Assembly: GCA_965202895.1 (NCBI GenBank)
Contig: OZ241901.1
Location: 3,658,001-3,722,000, forward strand
From: JAJDXW01 sp965202895
Lineage (GTDB): Bacteria; Pseudomonadota; Gammaproteobacteria; HK1
Reading direction: 5' to 3'
DNA: 64,000 nt
Under the pieces are notes generated by a model that was not told the DNA's origin, did not search any database, and saw nothing but the letters and a program-made list of their open reading frames with translations. A program made the translations under genes and the position numbers. Below are positions 8,179-18,009 of the stretch, one piece after another; position 1 is the first letter of the stretch, and every line of letters starts with the position of its first letter.

Positions 8179-8547
8179 ATGCTGCTGATCCCCTGCCCCC
8201 ATTGCGGGGAACGGGCCCAGGTCGAGTTCGCCTACGGCGGGGACGCGGCCCGGCGCCGCCCGCCCGACGGGGCGCCCGACGAAGCGTGGTACGAGTACGT
8301 CTACCTTCGCGGCAACCCCCGCGGGCCGCACCGGGAGTGGTGGCTGCACCACGGCGGCTGCGGGCGGTGGATCCGGGTGACCCGCGACACCGCGACCCAC
8401 GCGGTGCTCGGGGCGGAGCCGGCCGGCGGGCCGGCGGGAGACGGCCCCGCCGTACCCGGAAGCGGTCCGGGCGGCGAGGGGGAGGAGGGCGGCGAGCGCG
8501 GGCCGGCGGGCACCGGAGCGGCTGCGGCCGGGGAGGCTGCGGCGTGA
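8179..8547 (+). CDS. soxD: Sarcosine oxidase, delta subunit
   Basis: A protein of 122 residues. The zinc site of the delta subunit is visible: CPHCG near the N-terminus and HHGGCGRWI after the core (EWWLHHGGC). The last ~40 residues are a Gly/Glu/Ala-rich extension beyond the usual ~90-100 residues. The start at 8179 is preceded by a strong GGAGGAGG. The stop overlaps the GTG start of soxA by 4 bp, so translation is probably coupled. The delta subunit is a small zinc-binding structural subunit of the tetramer. Confidence 0.93.
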   Translation: MLLIPCPHCGERAQVEFAYGGDAARRRPPDGAPDEAWYEYVYLRGNPRGPHREWWLHHGGCGRWIRVTRDTATHAVLGAEPAGGPAGDGPAVPGSGPGGEGEEGGERGPAGTGAAAAGEAAA

Positions 8548-11500
8548 AGCTGCAACGGTTCCGCAACCTCGCGGGCGGGCTCATCGACCGCGACGCGCTC
8601 ATCGAGTTCACCTTCGACGGGCGCGCCCGCTTCGGATACCGCGGGGACACCCTCGCCTCCGCCCTGCTCGCGCACGGGGTGCGCCTCTTCGGGCGCAGCT
8701 TCAAGTACCACCGCCCCCGCGGGGTGATGGCGGCGGGGGCGGACGAGCCGAACGCGCTGGTCACCGTCGGGGAAGGAGCGCGCGCGGAGCCCAACCTGCG
8801 CGCGACCGAGGTGGAGATCGAGCCCGGCATGGCGGCCCGAAGCCAGAACCGGTGGCCTTCGCTGGCGTTCGACCTCGGGGCGGCGGCGGACCTCGGCTCC
8901 GCGTTCCTCCCGGCCGGCTTCTACTACAAGACGTTCATGTGGCCCCCGTCGGGCTGGCTCTTCTACGAGTGGTTCATCCGGCGCGCGGCGGGCCTCGGCC
9001 GGCCTCCGGTCGTCCCGGACCCGGACCGCTACGACCGCACCCACGACTTCTGCGACGTGCTCGTGGTGGGAGGCGGCCCGGCCGGTCTCGCGGCCGCCCT
9101 CGCGGCCTCCCGGGCCGGTGCGAGGACCGTCCTCGTCGAGAGCGGCCCCCGGCTCGGGGGCATGACCCTGGGGGAGCGCGGCTTCGCGGGCGGGCGGCCG
9201 CTCGTCGAGTGGATCGAAGAGGCGGCGGCCCGGCTCGCGGAGGACCCCCGCGCGACGGTCGTCCCCCGGGCGACCGCGTTCGGCTACTACGACCAGAACC
9301 TGGTCGCGGTGGCGGAGCGCCTCGCGGCACGTTCCGGGCCCGCGCAGCGCCTGCGGATGGTGCGGGCCCGCGAGGTGGTGCTCGCGACCGGCGCCCACGA
9401 GCGCCCCATCGTCTTCCCGGACAACGATCGGCCCGGCGTCATGCTCGCCTCGGCCGCGCGGGCCTACGCCAACCGCTACGCGGTGCGGGCCGCGACCCGC
9501 GCGGTGGTGTTCACCAACAACGACTCCGCGTATGCGGCGGCGGCGGACGTGGCGCGGGCGGGGGTGGAGGTGGCGGCGGTGGTCGACGCCCGCCCCGGCG
9601 GCGCCGGCCCCGCCGCGCGGGCGCCCCTCGAGGAGCTCGGCATCGAGTGTCTGGCGGGCGCCGTCGTCGCGGGGGTGCGGGGCTCGGGCCGGGTGCGGGC
9701 GGCCGTCGTCCGGAACCGTGACGGGGACCGCCTCTTCGGCGGGCCGCGCCACGTCGCCTGCGATGCGGTCCTCGTGTCGGGCGGATGGACCCCCGCCGTG
9801 CACCTCGTCGCGCAGTCGCAGGGCCGGCTCGCGTGGCGCGGCGACCTCGGCGCCTTCGTCCCCGGAGAGCGGGGCCAGCCCCAGCGGTGGGCGGGCGCCA
9901 TCACCGGCGAGGCGTCGTTCTCCGCGGCCTGGGAGGCCGGCGCCCGGGAGGGGAGGGCGGCGGCGGGCGCCCTCGGTTTCCGCCGCCGCCGCGGGCCGCG
10001 CGTCGACCCGCCGCCGCTCGACCGGGAGGACGATGCGGCCCCCCCCGGCCCTTCCGGCTCCCTCGGCTCTTCCGGCTCCCCCGATCCTTCGAACCCCTCG
10101 GCCGCGCCGTGGGAGCCGCTCTGGGCGGTCCCGGGATCGGAGAACGCCAAGGCGTTCGTCGACTTCCAGAACGACGTGACCGCGGCGGACGTCGAGCTCG
10201 CCGTACGCGAGAGCTATGCGTCGGTCGAGCACCTCAAGCGCTACACCACCCTCGGCATGGGCACCGACCAGGGCCGGACGAGCAACGTCAACGGCCTCGC
10301 CCTCCTGGCGCGCGCGCGCGGAGCGCCCGTTCCGGAGGTGGGGCATACCACCTACCGCCCGCCCTACACGCCGGTCACCCTCGGTCTCCTCGCCGGCGAG
10401 GAGACCGGCCCCCATCTCGCCCCGGTGCGCGAGACCCCGATGCACGACTGGCACGCCGCGGCGACCCGCGGCGTCGAGCGGGGCCTGCGCCCGGTCGGGC
10501 TCTGGCTTCGCCCCCATTCGTATCCCCGCCGGGGCGAGAGCCCGGTCGAGGCTTCCTGGCGCGAAGCCCGCCACGTCCGGGACGCGGTCGGGATCGTGGA
10601 CGTCTCCACCCTCGGCAAGATCGAGCTCGCGGGGGACGACGTCGCGGAGTTCCTGGAGCGCATGTACGTCAACCGGTGGCGGTCGCTCCGAGTCGGCCGG
10701 AGCCGCTACGGCCTCATGCTGCGCGAGGACGGGCACGTACTCGACGACGGGACGACGACCCGGCTCGACGAGCGCCGCTACTACATGACCACCACCACCG
10801 GCGAGCACCGCCACGTGCTCAGGCACATGGAGTTCCACGCGCAGACGGTGTGGCCCGGCCTCGACCTGGCCATCGTCGACGTGACCGACCAGTGGGCGGG
10901 GATGGCGCTCGCGGGGCCGCGGAGCCGCGAGACCCTCGTCGCGGCGGCGGACGGCGGCTGCCGCGAGCGGATCGGGGCGCTGCCCTTCATGGGGGCCCTG
11001 GAAGCGACCCTCGCCGGCATTCCGGTCCGCGTGTTCCGGATCACGTTCTCGGGAGAGCTCGGCTACGAGATCCATGCTCCCGCCGATTGGGGCGCGGCGG
11101 TCTGGGAGCGCCTCCTGGAGCGGGGCGCCGCGCACGGCATCGCCCCCTACGGGACCGAGGCGATGGGGATCCTGCGGGTCGAGAAGGGACACGTGGCGGG
11201 GCCGGAGATCGACGGGCGGACGACGCCCCTCGATCTCGGGTTCGAGCGCATGCTGCGTCCCGACGGCGGTTACGTCGGGCACTGGGGGCTCTCCCGGCCG
11301 GTGTTCCGGGCGCCGGGGCGAAAGCAGCTCGTCGGCCTCCGGGGAGAGGCGGAGATCCCGCCCGGGGCGCAGATTCTGGACGAAGGCCGGGCCGCGCGGG
11401 TCGGCCGCCAGACGGCGGCGCTGACCTCGCTCGGCCACGTCACGTCGGCCGTGCACAGCCCGAACCTCGGGGCCGGGATCGCCCTTGCGCTTCTCCGGGA

Positions 11501-11621
11501 CGGCCGCTCGCGCACCGGCGAGAAGCTGATCGCGGCCTCCCCGGTCACCGGGGAGAACGTCGCCGTCGAGGTGTGCGACCCGGTGTTCTTCGACCCGGAG
11601 AACGCCCGCGCGCGGGCCTGA
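8544..11621 (+). CDS. soxA: Sarcosine oxidase, alpha subunit
   Basis: A protein of 1025 residues with the expected order: an N-terminal ferredoxin-like Fer2_4 domain (FTFDGRARFGYRGDTLASALLAHG, FGRSFKYHRPRG), a dinucleotide-binding domain (VLVVGGGPAGLAAALAAS, about residues 172-190), the SoxA central region (VNGLALLARARG) and a C-terminal GcvT-type aminomethyltransferase domain that binds tetrahydrofolate. A Pro/Ser/Gly-rich linker near residues 500-525 is longer than I would expect. It uses a GTG start that overlaps the soxD stop. In known operons soxG follows directly. Here the next gene, 154 bp away, is a transporter component, and the gamma-like gene lies 38 kb downstream at 49766. Confidence 0.94.
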   Translation: MKLQRFRNLAGGLIDRDALIEFTFDGRARFGYRGDTLASALLAHGVRLFGRSFKYHRPRGVMAAGADEPNALVTVGEGARAEPNLRATEVEIEPGMAARSQNRWPSLAFDLGAAADLGSAFLPAGFYYKTFMWPPSGWLFYEWFIRRAAGLGRPPVVPDPDRYDRTHDFCDVLVVGGGPAGLAAALAASRAGARTVLVESGPRLGGMTLGERGFAGGRPLVEWIEEAAARLAEDPRATVVPRATAFGYYDQNLVAVAERLAARSGPAQRLRMVRAREVVLATGAHERPIVFPDNDRPGVMLASAARAYANRYAVRAATRAVVFTNNDSAYAAAADVARAGVEVAAVVDARPGGAGPAARAPLEELGIECLAGAVVAGVRGSGRVRAAVVRNRDGDRLFGGPRHVACDAVLVSGGWTPAVHLVAQSQGRLAWRGDLGAFVPGERGQPQRWAGAITGEASFSAAWEAGAREGRAAAGALGFRRRRGPRVDPPPLDREDDAAPPGPSGSLGSSGSPDPSNPSAAPWEPLWAVPGSENAKAFVDFQNDVTAADVELAVRESYASVEHLKRYTTLGMGTDQGRTSNVNGLALLARARGAPVPEVGHTTYRPPYTPVTLGLLAGEETGPHLAPVRETPMHDWHAAATRGVERGLRPVGLWLRPHSYPRRGESPVEASWREARHVRDAVGIVDVSTLGKIELAGDDVAEFLERMYVNRWRSLRVGRSRYGLMLREDGHVLDDGTTTRLDERRYYMTTTTGEHRHVLRHMEFHAQTVWPGLDLAIVDVTDQWAGMALAGPRSRETLVAAADGGCRERIGALPFMGALEATLAGIPVRVFRITFSGELGYEIHAPADWGAAVWERLLERGAAHGIAPYGTEAMGILRVEKGHVAGPEIDGRTTPLDLGFERMLRPDGGYVGHWGLSRPVFRAPGRKQLVGLRGEAEIPPGAQILDEGRAARVGRQTAALTSLGHVTSAVHSPNLGAGIALALLRDGRSRTGEKLIAASPVTGENVAVEVCDPVFFDPENARARA

Positions 11622-11775
11622 GCCCGGGCCTGGACCCGGCGGCGGGGCGGGGCCGAGCGCACCGCGGGCCGCAAGGCTCGACTGACGGCGGGCGGCGGGT
11701 CGGATAGAGTACCCGGCTTCCGGCGGCCGGACGCGGCCCCGCGTTACCCCCGATGGAACCGAAAGGAGGAACCCC

Positions 11776-13350
11776 GTGGATACCAGGCGCTCGAACACCA
11801 GACGACGCATCTTCGGGATGCTCGCCGCCGGCGTCGCGGCGGCGGGCCTCGCCTCGGCCGCGACGGCCGAGAACCGTTTCGTCTTCGCCAATACGAGTGC
11901 GTACGACACCCTCGACCCGCATCAGGCGTTCGACGTCGGGCGGGTCGCGGTCCGCCTCAACCTCTACGACGGCCTCTACCGCTGGCAGGACAACCCGCCG
12001 AAGATCGAGCCTTGGCTCGCCGATGGATACACGGTCTCGGAGGACGGGCTCAAGTGGACGTTCACCCTCAGGAAGGGCTCGAAGTTCCACGACGGCTCCG
12101 ACGTGACGGCGGACGACGTCGTCTACAGCATGGAACGCATCCTCGCTCTCAAGCAGGGCGCCGCGGCGCTCTTCTCGCGCATGATCGAGCCGGGCAACAC
12201 CCGGGCGGTCGACGACCACACGGTCGAGTTCACCCTCACCCGGCCCTCCGCCATCTTCCTGTCCATCGTGCCCGAGGTCCACGTCGTCAACGCGGACCTC
12301 CTGCGCGAGCACGAGAAGGACGGGGACTGGGGCGCCGCGTGGCTGAGCAGCAACGACGCGGGCTCGGGCTCGTTCATGCTCGAGAACTACGACCCCGCGG
12401 TCGGCTTCAGCGCGACCCGCTTCGAGGACCACTTCTACGGCTGGGGCGAGAAGTACCTCGACGCCATCGAGTTCCGCGGCGTGTCGGAGGTCAACACCCG
12501 GGTGCTCGGCCTGCTGCGCGGCGACTTCCACGGCACCGGCGGCTACCTGCCCCAGGACCAGGTGAAGCGGCTGCGCGACACCGACGAGACGGTGGTCCTG
12601 GAAGAGGAGTCGATGCGCATCTTCCTCTTCCAGATCAACAACCAGCGGGCGCCGACGAGCGATCCGCACGTGCGCCGCGCGATCAGCCATGCCTTCGACT
12701 ACGATGGCTTCATCACGAACATCCTGAGCGGATCGGTCGAGCGCAACCCCGTCCCGATCCCCAACACGATGTGGGGCGTGCCGGGCGACGTGGAGGGCTA
12801 TCGCTACGATCTGGAGGCGGCGAAGGCCGAGCTCGCGAAGGCGTCGGTGAGCATCGACCGCCCGATCGACATCGCCTTCCTCACCGGGTTCAGCCAGACC
12901 GAGCAGGCGGCGGTCCTCATGCAGAACGGGCTGCGGCAGATCGGGCTCGAGACGCGGATCGTCAACGACCCCTGGACCGTCATGGTCGGCAAGATGCAGA
13001 AGCCCGAGACCTCTCCCGACATGGTCGTGTACTGGATCAGCACCTACTACGCGGATCCGAACAACTGGATCGGGGAGATGTACAACTCCAAGCTCTGGGG
13101 CACGTTCAAGTCGTCGAGCTTCTACCGGAACCCGAAGGTGGACGAGCTCCTCGATTCCGCGCTCGCGAGCACCGACCTCGACGCGCGGCGCACCGCCTAC
13201 GAGGAGGCGGCGCGTATCGTGGTCGGCGATGCGGCGAGCGTCTGGGTCTACAACACCAAGTGGTTCGGCCCGTACAGCCGGCGGGTGAAGGGGGTCCGTT
13301 TCTGCCCGATCGGCAACGGGCAGGAGATGCGCTGGTCCTGGTTCGAGTAG
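11776..13350 (+). CDS. ABC importer substrate-binding protein, oligopeptide (family 5) type
   Basis: A periplasmic solute-binding protein of 524 residues in the DppA/OppA family. A twin-arginine-like leader (NTRRRIFGMLAAG, then a hydrophobic stretch and ASAATA) ends near residue 31. The signature regions follow: YDTLDPHQAFD, the YDGLYRW pocket, WTFTLRKGSKFHDGSDVTADDVVYS, and VWVYNTKWFGPY near the C-terminus. The GTG at 11776 has a perfect aaggagga Shine-Dalgarno. It is the first of five importer genes. In context with sarcosine oxidase the ligand may be an N-methylated amino acid derivative or small peptide, but the sequence alone does not give the ligand. Confidence 0.9.
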   Translation: MDTRRSNTRRRIFGMLAAGVAAAGLASAATAENRFVFANTSAYDTLDPHQAFDVGRVAVRLNLYDGLYRWQDNPPKIEPWLADGYTVSEDGLKWTFTLRKGSKFHDGSDVTADDVVYSMERILALKQGAAALFSRMIEPGNTRAVDDHTVEFTLTRPSAIFLSIVPEVHVVNADLLREHEKDGDWGAAWLSSNDAGSGSFMLENYDPAVGFSATRFEDHFYGWGEKYLDAIEFRGVSEVNTRVLGLLRGDFHGTGGYLPQDQVKRLRDTDETVVLEEESMRIFLFQINNQRAPTSDPHVRRAISHAFDYDGFITNILSGSVERNPVPIPNTMWGVPGDVEGYRYDLEAAKAELAKASVSIDRPIDIAFLTGFSQTEQAAVLMQNGLRQIGLETRIVNDPWTVMVGKMQKPETSPDMVVYWISTYYADPNNWIGEMYNSKLWGTFKSSSFYRNPKVDELLDSALASTDLDARRTAYEEAARIVVGDAASVWVYNTKWFGPYSRRVKGVRFCPIGNGQEMRWSWFE

Positions 13351-13438
13351 GCCGTCCCGGGGCGGCCGGGCGGAAGGGGCCGGGCCGGGCGAGGCCGGGG
13401 GCGGGCAGGAGGAAGGGGAGGGGAGGGGGCCGCCCGCC

Positions 13439-14437
13439 ATCAGGCTTCTCGTCTTCAGCCTGAACCGGCTCGCCTGGTCCGTTCCGACCATGGCGGGGCT
13501 GGTGGCGGTCGTCTTCGTGATCTCCCACGTCATCCCCGCCGACCCGGTCGCCCTGCTCGCCGGGGACAGCGCCACCCCCGGGCAGATCGAGGAGCTTCGG
13601 CGGGAGCTCGGGTACGACCGTCCGCTCCACCGGCAGCTCGCGAGCTACTACGCGAACCTCGTCCGCGGCGAGCTCGGCACGAGCATCTTCACCAGCCGCC
13701 CCGTTCTCGACGATCTCGGCCGGCGGATGCCGGCCACCATCGAGCTCACCTTCGCGGCCATGATGGTGTCGGTGGCGCTCGGGATCCCCCTCGGGGTCCT
13801 CTCCGCCCTCTACCGCAACTCCTGGGTCGACCACGTCCTTCGCGTCGTCACCGTCTCGGGGCTCGCGATCGCGAGCTTCTGGCTCGGCATCATGCTGCAG
13901 CTCCTGTTCTCCATGGAGCTCGGGTGGACGCCGCTGAACGGCCGGGTGGACGGCTTCCCGCCCCGCGGCCCCACCGGCCTCTTTCTCGTCGACTCCCTCG
14001 TCACCGGGAAGACCGCGACCTTCCTGAACGCGCTCCACCATCTCGCCCTGCCGGTCGCGACCCTCGCCTTTCCGGCCCTCGCGACGGTCGTGCGGTTCAC
14101 CCGGGCGGGGGTCCTCGACGTGATGCAGAGCGGGTTCGTGACCTACCAGCGGGCGATGGGGATCCCGGCCGCCGTCATCGCCTGGAAGTACGTCCTGCGC
14201 AACGCCCTCATCTCCACGGTGACCCAGGTCGGGCTCCTCTTCGGCATCCTGCTCGCGGGGACGGTGGTGATCGAGACCGTGTTCGACTGGCCGGGCATCG
14301 GGCAGTACGCCTACATCTCCATCCTCCGCTCCGACTACAACGCGGTGATGGGCTTCACGGTGTGGGCGGGGCTCATGTTCATCTTCGTCAACTACTGCGT
14401 CGACGTGGTGCACCGCTTCATCGACCCGAGGAGCTGA
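13439..14437 (+). CDS. ABC importer permease, DppB type, possible ATC start
   Basis: An inner-membrane permease of the peptide/nickel class with six predicted membrane segments, ISHVIPADP after the first helix, and the EAA-loop region MGIPAAVIAWKYVLRNAL. The first ATG in frame (13490) would begin inside the first transmembrane helix and has no ribosome binding site. Extending upstream gives IRLLVFSLNRLAWSVPTM, the expected DppB N-terminus. It begins with ATC at 13439 with GGAGGGGG nine bases upstream, and I see no ATG, GTG or TTG before it. I therefore give 13439 as the likely start, 332 codons. A sequencing error in the start codon is the main alternative. Confidence 0.85.
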   Translation: MRLLVFSLNRLAWSVPTMAGLVAVVFVISHVIPADPVALLAGDSATPGQIEELRRELGYDRPLHRQLASYYANLVRGELGTSIFTSRPVLDDLGRRMPATIELTFAAMMVSVALGIPLGVLSALYRNSWVDHVLRVVTVSGLAIASFWLGIMLQLLFSMELGWTPLNGRVDGFPPRGPTGLFLVDSLVTGKTATFLNALHHLALPVATLAFPALATVVRFTRAGVLDVMQSGFVTYQRAMGIPAAVIAWKYVLRNALISTVTQVGLLFGILLAGTVVIETVFDWPGIGQYAYISILRSDYNAVMGFTVWAGLMFIFVNYCVDVVHRFIDPRS

Positions 14438-14654
14438 TGGAGGCGAACGGTCGGAGGAGGGGAGGCGCGCGCCCCCGCTCGGCGGGCGCGGGACGCCCGG
14501 ACCCTGCGGGCCTGCCGATCTCGAACCGTTCGGCGTGCGTGCGTGCGGGTGGGGGTGCGGGAGGGTACGGCGCGTGAACGCCGCTGCCGCCGCGGCGCGC
14601 CTTCGGTACGCGGACCGATGCACCGGCCGACGCGCGAACGGAAGGCGCTGAGGA

Positions 14655-15504
14655 GTGCGGGTCCTTCTCCGCCGGCTCCGCGAGGACCGCTCCGCGTCGC
14701 TCGGCTTCCTCCTCATCGCGGGGCTCGTCTTCTGCGCCGTCTTCGCTCCCTGGCTCGCCCCGTACCCGGAGGACGTGTGGGCGCTCCATCCGACCCAACG
14801 CCTCATGCCCCCGAGCGGCGACTTCCCGTTCGGCACCGACCGCATGGGGAGCGACGTGTTCAGCCGCGTCCTCTTCGGGGCCCGGATCACCGTCGTGATC
14901 GGGCTCATCGCGGTCGGCGCCTCGCTCGTCATCGGGGTTCCGATCGGGCTCGTCGCCGGCTTCTACGACGGCTGGCACTCGAACCTGCTGATGCGGACCT
15001 CGGACGTCTTCCTCGCCGCGCCCCAGATCGTCCTCGCCATCGCGATCGCCCAGACCCTCGGCCCGTCGATCGAGAACGTCATCCTGGCCCTCTCGCTGAC
15101 CTACTGGCCCTGGTTCACGCGCCTCGTGTTCGCCGAGACCCGTTCCCTTCGCAACGAGGTGTTCATCGAGGCGGCCGTCGCCCTCGGGGCGCCCGCGTGG
15201 CGGATCATCGTCTTCCATATCCTGCCCAACGTGGCTTCGCCCATCATTGTCCGCACCTCGATCGGGATGGGGTTCACCATCCTCACCGCCGCCACGCTCG
15301 GCTTCCTCGGGCTGGGCGAGCCCGCCCCGAGCCCGGAGTGGGGGCGCATGATCTCGGAGTCGAGGGAGTTCCTGCCGGAGGCGTGGTGGTACGCGGCCGC
15401 CCCCGGCATGGCGATCTTCCTGGTGGTGATGGGGTTCAATCTCCTCGGGGACGGCCTGCGGGACGTCCTCGACCCGAGGCTCCGCCGCGCCCCGCGCCAC
15501 CGCG

Positions 15505-15512
<8 letters not shown>
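14655..15512 (+). CDS. ABC importer permease, DppC type
   Basis: A permease of 285 residues. It has an N-terminal membrane segment (LGFLLIAGLVFCAVFAPW), the DppC-specific loop FPFGTDRMGSDVFSRVLFGAR, five further membrane helices, and the EAA-like loop AAVALGAPAWRIIVFHILPN that contacts the ATPase. It ends with the typical NLLGDGLRDVLDPR. It uses a GTG start with a GGAG just upstream. The 217-bp gap to the preceding permease gene holds no recognisable gene. It overlaps the next ATPase gene by 8 bp. Confidence 0.92.
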
Positions 15513-16578
<1,066 letters not shown>

Positions 16579-16585
16579 CCTCGAC

Positions 16586-17560
16586 GTGTCCGGCGTGACC
16601 GGCCCGCCGCTCCTCGAAGTCCGGGCGCTGCGGCGGTACTTCCCGGTCCGCAACGTGTTCGGGGTGCGGTCGGGATGGCTCCGGGCGCTCGACGACGTGA
16701 GCTTCGAGCTGCGTCGGGGGGAGATCCTCGGCGTGGTCGGCGAGAGCGGGTGCGGCAAGTCGACCCTCGGCAAGACCCTGATCGGCATCCACCGGCCGAC
16801 CGCCGGCGAGATCCGGTTTCGCGGGGAGGAGATCGGCCAGCTCCCCCGCCGGGAGCGCCGGGCGGTGGCGAGCGAGCTCCAGTACGTCTACCAGGACCCC
16901 GGCGCTTCGCTCGATCCGCGGTGGAAGATCCGGCGCTCGCTGCATGAGCCGCTCATCGTGCACACCGGGCTCGGCGCCTCGGAGCGGGACGAATTGGTGA
17001 GGGGGATCCTGGACGCGGTGGGCCTCCCGCGGGGGCATCTCGACCTCTATCCCCACGAGCTGAGCGGCGGGCAGCAACGGCGGGTGGGGCTCGCCCGGAT
17101 CCTCACCCTGCGCCCCTCCCTGGTGATCCTCGACGAGCCGACCTCGGGGCTGGACGTCTCGGTGCAGGCCACCGTGCTCAACCTGTTCCGGGAGCTCCGG
17201 CAGGCGTTCGACCTCACCTACGTGCTCATCTCCCACGACCTCGGGGTGGTGCAGGCGATGTGCGACCGCATCATGGTGATGTACCTCGGCCGCATCATGG
17301 AGACGGGGCCGACCGAGGGGTTGTTCGGAGCGCCCCGGCACCCCTACACGAGGTCGCTGCTGAGCGCGATCCCGCGGATCGGCGAGGCTCGGGTGACCGA
17401 CCACTTCGTGCTCGAGGGCGAGCCGTCCGATCCCGGACGCCTTCCGGGCGGATGCCGGTTCCGGGAGCGGTGCCCGTGCGCCGAGGGGGTCTGCGCCGAG
17501 CGCGAGCCGGCGCTGGAGGTCGGGGACGACGGCCGGGGGGCGGCCTGCCACTTCGGGTGA
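16586..17560 (+). CDS. ABC importer ATPase, DppF type
   Basis: The second ATPase of the importer, 324 residues. It has Walker A GESGCGKST, YVYQDPGASLDP at the Q-loop, signature LSGGQQRR, Walker B LVILDEPTSGLD, H-loop ISHD, and a C-terminal cysteine-bearing extension (GGCRFRERCPCAEGVC). It uses a GTG start 7 bp after the previous stop. The gene is intact, but its central part (16841-17371) reappears as a broken copy at 23045-23578, on the far side of the Avs block. Beyond its stop the accessory island begins. Confidence 0.92.
   Translation: MSGVTGPPLLEVRALRRYFPVRNVFGVRSGWLRALDDVSFELRRGEILGVVGESGCGKSTLGKTLIGIHRPTAGEIRFRGEEIGQLPRRERRAVASELQYVYQDPGASLDPRWKIRRSLHEPLIVHTGLGASERDELVRGILDAVGLPRGHLDLYPHELSGGQQRRVGLARILTLRPSLVILDEPTSGLDVSVQATVLNLFRELRQAFDLTYVLISHDLGVVQAMCDRIMVMYLGRIMETGPTEGLFGAPRHPYTRSLLSAIPRIGEARVTDHFVLEGEPSDPGRLPGGCRFRERCPCAEGVCAEREPALEVGDDGRGAACHFG
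16841..17371 (+). repeat. Source segment of the duplicated ABC ATPase fragment
   Basis: This internal part of the ABC ATPase gene matches 23045-23578 in the same orientation. By eye I count about 20 substitutions, a 1-nt insertion in the copy, and a small length difference at the left edge, so roughly 96% identity. The match starts at ctcccccgccgggagcg and ends at gagcgcgatc. The two copies bracket the Avs block. Confidence 0.9.
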
Positions 17561-17574
17561 GCGAAGGCGCGTTC

Positions 17575-17948
17575 CCTGCTTGCGGGGCCGTCGGGCGTGC
17601 CTCTCGACCCGCTCCTTCTCCATGCGCAGCCTCCGGTCTTCCGCCCTCCGTGTCTTCTCGGGCATCCACGGGTCTGCCCCGAGTACCCCCATCAGCTCGC
17701 TTTCCTTCCCCGTCCAATCTTCGCGGATTTTCCGGGCCGATGGTGCCGTTCCGGGCATCCTCGCGTTCTCCATGCGCTCCGCGAATGCCGCGAGCTTCGT
17801 CACCGATTGCAGCCCTTCGCATCGCCCGACGTCGTTCGGTCGGCAGGTTCCAAAGGCGGATCCTGGCCGTGACAGGGATTCCGTCTCGACGGACGGCGTC
17901 GCAGACCTTGGATGCCAACACGGCATCCGTTGGCCGTCTTCGGTTCAA
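17575..17948 (-). pseudogene. Possible frameshifted remnant of an unknown gene
   Basis: On the minus strand a plausible N-terminus (MNRRRPTDAVLASKVCDAV...LWNLPTERRR) and, in the next frame, a plausible continuation (SVTKLAAFAERMEN, ARKIREDWTGKESELMG, DPWMPEKTRRAEDRRLRM) would form one hydrophilic helical protein if joined near 17830. No stop closes the second frame before it runs into the antisense of the ABC ATPase gene, so the 3' end appears lost. I do not recognise the family, and chance open frames in GC-rich DNA are a real alternative. It fills most of the gap between the importer and the Avs gene. Confidence 0.3.
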
Positions 17949-18009
17949 TCGGATCGATCATGCGTCATCTGCGACTCTTCGCGCCACGGCTTCTCCCGCC
18001 ACGAGCCTG

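Noticed and set aside
8301..11909. A 1202-codon open frame antisense to soxA
   Set aside because: It has no domain motifs and an Arg/Pro/Gly-rich composition. It is a GC-rich shadow of a clearly real gene, like several other very long antisense frames (for example 23653-27330 and 45763-47709).
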